NCBI RefSeq assembly: GCF_014648435.1 | Contig: NZ_BMRC01000048.1 | Coordinates: forward strand, 1-52,214 | DNA from: Nonomuraea spiralis | Lineage (GTDB): Bacteria > Actinomycetota > Actinomycetes > Streptosporangiales > Streptosporangiaceae | Direction: 5' to 3' | Length of the DNA: 52,214 nucleotides | Translations under genes and position numbers: made by a program | In this document: piece by piece, positions 50,781 to 52,214 of the stretch | How positions within the stretch are numbered: position 1 is the first letter of the stretch | Layout of the letters: each line of letters starts with the position of its first letter | Notes under the pieces: generated by a model | Told to the model about the DNA's origin: nothing | Seen by the model: the letters and a program-made list of their open reading frames with translations, nothing else | Databases searched by the model: none

Positions 50781-52214
50781 ATGGTTCGGCGCGTGATCCC
50801 GGTGGTGGCGGCGGTCGCCGTCCTGGTTCCGGCGGCGGGCGGTGGGGTCGGCCAGGCGGCGGCGCTCGTACCCCCAGGTCCGCCCTCATGGCCGGAACGG
50901 GAGGTCACCGGGCTCGCCGGGCCGGAGCGGGAGGTGGACGGGCTCGCCGGGCCTGAGGCGGTGGCGAGCGGGCCGGTGGCGGGTGGGCCGGCGTGGGCGG
51001 AGTGCGGGGACGGGTTGCGGTGCGCCACGTTGTCCGTGCCCGCCGACTGGGCCAGGCCGCGCGAGGCCCGTACGGTCGTCGAGCTGGCCATGCTGCCCGC
51101 CCAGGACCCGGCGCGGCGGCTCGGCGCGCTGGTGGTCAACACCGGTTCGGCCTCGGTCGTACGCGAGGTCAGGCAGCGGCCGGACACCGTGGGCGAGCTG
51201 GCCAGATGGTTCGACGTCGTGCTGGTCGAGGCACGCGGGGCCGGCGAACGGGGGAGCGCGGGGGCGTGTCCCGGGTCGCGGCCCGATCCGGCGCGGCTGC
51301 TGTTCGCGGCGGGGCGGCGGGCCTGGCGGGCCTTCGCCCGCGACAACGCCGCCTATGACCGCGGCTGCCGCGCCGCGCTCGGCCCGGCCTACGCGGGGCT
51401 GACGTCGTGGCAGGTCGCACACGACCTCGACGCCGTACGCGCCGCGCTCGGCGAGCCCCGGCTGCGCTACCTCGGCAACGGCTACGGCAGCGTGTACGGG
51501 CAGGCGTACCTGGAGTTGTTCCCCGGCCGGGCCGGGCGGATGTACCTGGAGGGGCTGCCCGACCACACCGGGACCGGGCTCGAAGGGCGGTTGCTGGCCC
51601 ACGCCCGTGCCCAGGAGCGGCAGCTCGGGTACTTCCGCGACTGGTGCCGTACCCGTCCGGGCTGTCCGCTCGGTCACGCGGACGCGGTCAGGGTGTTCGA
51701 CGGCCTGCTCAGGCGCGCGCCCCTGCGGGCGGGCGTGGACGGCCGTGCGGTGAGCGGGCGGGAGATCGCCGCCGCGGTGTGGGCGGGGCTGGCCCCCGCG
51801 CGGTGGCCGGCGCTGGCGCACGCCCTGTCCAGAGCGAGAACGGGCGACGCCGCCGGTCTGGCCGCCATGACACCGGCCGGCCAGGCGGCCCCGACCCCGG
51901 CCCCCACTCCTGCCCCCGCCCCCGGAACACCGGCCGCCCCGCCGCAGCCGGTTCCTGTCCCTGTGCGGGTGTTCGGGAGGGGAGAGGCAGCCTCCGGCCC
52001 GGGGCGAGGGGCCGCGGGTGGGGAGGCGCTTCCCGGCCCTGTGCGGGTGCTTGAAAGCGGGGATGCAGCTTCCGGACCTGCGGAGGCGTCCGGGGGTGGG
52101 GAGGCGGCTTCCGGCCCTATGCGGGTGCCTGGGAGGGGGAAGGCGGTTCCTGGCCTTGCGCGGGTGCCAGAGAGCGGGGAGGCGGCTTCCGGCGCTGCGG
52201 GGGTGTCCGGGGGT
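50781..52214 (+). CDS. alpha/beta-hydrolase, tripeptidyl aminopeptidase-like, 3'-partial, nucleophile Ser apparently lost
   Basis: The reading frame runs past the window edge without a stop. A signal peptide (about residues 1-28, VIPVVAAVAVLVPAAGG) and a Gly/Ala/Pro linker with a doubled RE-V-(T/D)GLAGPE unit precede the hydrolase fold. RCATLSVPADWARP, VVNTGSAS, RGAGERG and LRYLGNGYGSVYGQAYLELFPGRAGRM align with secreted SC-TAP-type peptidases. The elbow should read G-x-S-Y-G; here it is G-N-G-Y-G, with Gly234 (51480-51482) for the serine. The region at about residue 350 onward is a proline linker and then 13-residue repeats. GTG at 50775 is an alternative start. Confidence 0.8.
   Translation, partial: MVRRVIPVVAAVAVLVPAAGGGVGQAAALVPPGPPSWPEREVTGLAGPEREVDGLAGPEAVASGPVAGGPAWAECGDGLRCATLSVPADWARPREARTVVELAMLPAQDPARRLGALVVNTGSASVVREVRQRPDTVGELARWFDVVLVEARGAGERGSAGACPGSRPDPARLLFAAGRRAWRAFARDNAAYDRGCRAALGPAYAGLTSWQVAHDLDAVRAALGEPRLRYLGNGYGSVYGQAYLELFPGRAGRMYLEGLPDHTGTGLEGRLLAHARAQERQLGYFRDWCRTRPGCPLGHADAVRVFDGLLRRAPLRAGVDGRAVSGREIAAAVWAGLAPARWPALAHALSRARTGDAAGLAAMTPAGQAAPTPAPTPAPAPGTPAAPPQPVPVPVRVFGRGEAASGPGRGAAGGEALPGPVRVLESGDAASGPAEASGGGEAASGPMRVPGRGKAVPGLARVPESGEAASGAAGVSGG
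51963..52214 (+). repeat. in-frame 39-bp minisatellite (13 residues), cut by the window edge
   Basis: Six full 39-base units and one part unit run to the edge with no stop. Unit type is VRVPESGEAASGP; alternate units fall into two sequence classes (VRV-type and GRG/AEA-type), which suggests a 78-base higher-order period in the first four. Confidence 0.88.

Noticed and set aside
51963..52214. Possible non-coding satellite at the window edge
   Set aside because: The unit is 39 bases, the hydrolase frame passes through with no stop, and codon choice fits coding sequence.

Overview
The window is a GC-rich actinomycete chromosome segment. Codon third positions are strongly G/C, GTG and TTG starts are common, -10 boxes follow TANNNT, and the core gene order (hisI-trp-lgt-gltBD-pyk-pdtaR-liv-polA-rpsA) is the one familiar from Streptomyces and relatives. 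I infer a member of Streptosporangiales (Nonomuraea-like) or a near relative; that assignment comes from overall impression, not from a database search. No insertion sequence, prophage, CRISPR array or rRNA is visible. One tRNA gene is present.

Layout. 0.1-1.9 kb: a partner-switch cluster (RsbW-like ATPase, MEDS-STAS protein, divergent STAS antagonist). 1.9-7.9 kb: hisI, a Trp-operon membrane protein, two Gly/Tyr/Gln-rich membrane proteins (DUF4190 and CD225/dispanin), a DUF2752 protein, then trpC-trpB-trpA; trpE is not at its usual place. 7.9-10.6 kb: a GH35 beta-galactosidase divergent from an AraC regulator. 10.7-16.0 kb: a MauE/DoxX-DsbA-like thiol redox pair, then lgt, a VIT1/CCC1 metal transporter and two paralogous membrane-anchored two-cysteine proteins, the last four joined by ATGA/GTGA overlaps. 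16.0-23.9 kb: a BpsA-like (branched polyamine synthase family) protein on the minus strand, then gltB and gltD. 24.0-26.2 kb: a TetR regulator with a striking operator and an MFS drug exporter. 26.3-30.9 kb: a lipoprotein subtilase coupled to DUF2784, pyk, and dapD. 30.9-33.0 kb: a PPOX/F420-type flavoprotein, a DinB/TIGR03086 protein, an atypical tRNA with anticodon CAA, and pdtaR. 33.1-42.9 kb: three paralogous branched-chain amino-acid binding lipoproteins facing one livHMGF operon, with two small lipoproteins between. 43.2-50.6 kb: a hotdog thioesterase, polA, a polysaccharide deacetylase carrying a TTA codon, rpsA and an epoxide hydrolase. The right edge cuts an alpha/beta-hydrolase gene whose nucleophile serine appears to be lost and which carries an in-frame 39-bp minisatellite.

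How the parts fit. Much of the window is amino-acid and nitrogen metabolism (his, trp, gltBD, dapD, liv) plus housekeeping (pyk, polA, rpsA). A second theme is the cell envelope: Lgt lipidates lipoproteins, and at least six lipobox proteins are encoded here (subtilase, three LivK-type proteins, two small lipoproteins), along with a thiol oxidase pair. The least explained part is the lgt-VIT1-paralog run at 12.0-16.0 kb. Other items worth a second look are the type I tRNA with a leucine anticodon, the FUS-like/dispanin pair, the BpsA-like enzyme with an altered GDDD motif, the copied signal peptide in the binding-protein array, the Ig-like domain fused to LivH, and the dead-looking hydrolase at the edge.
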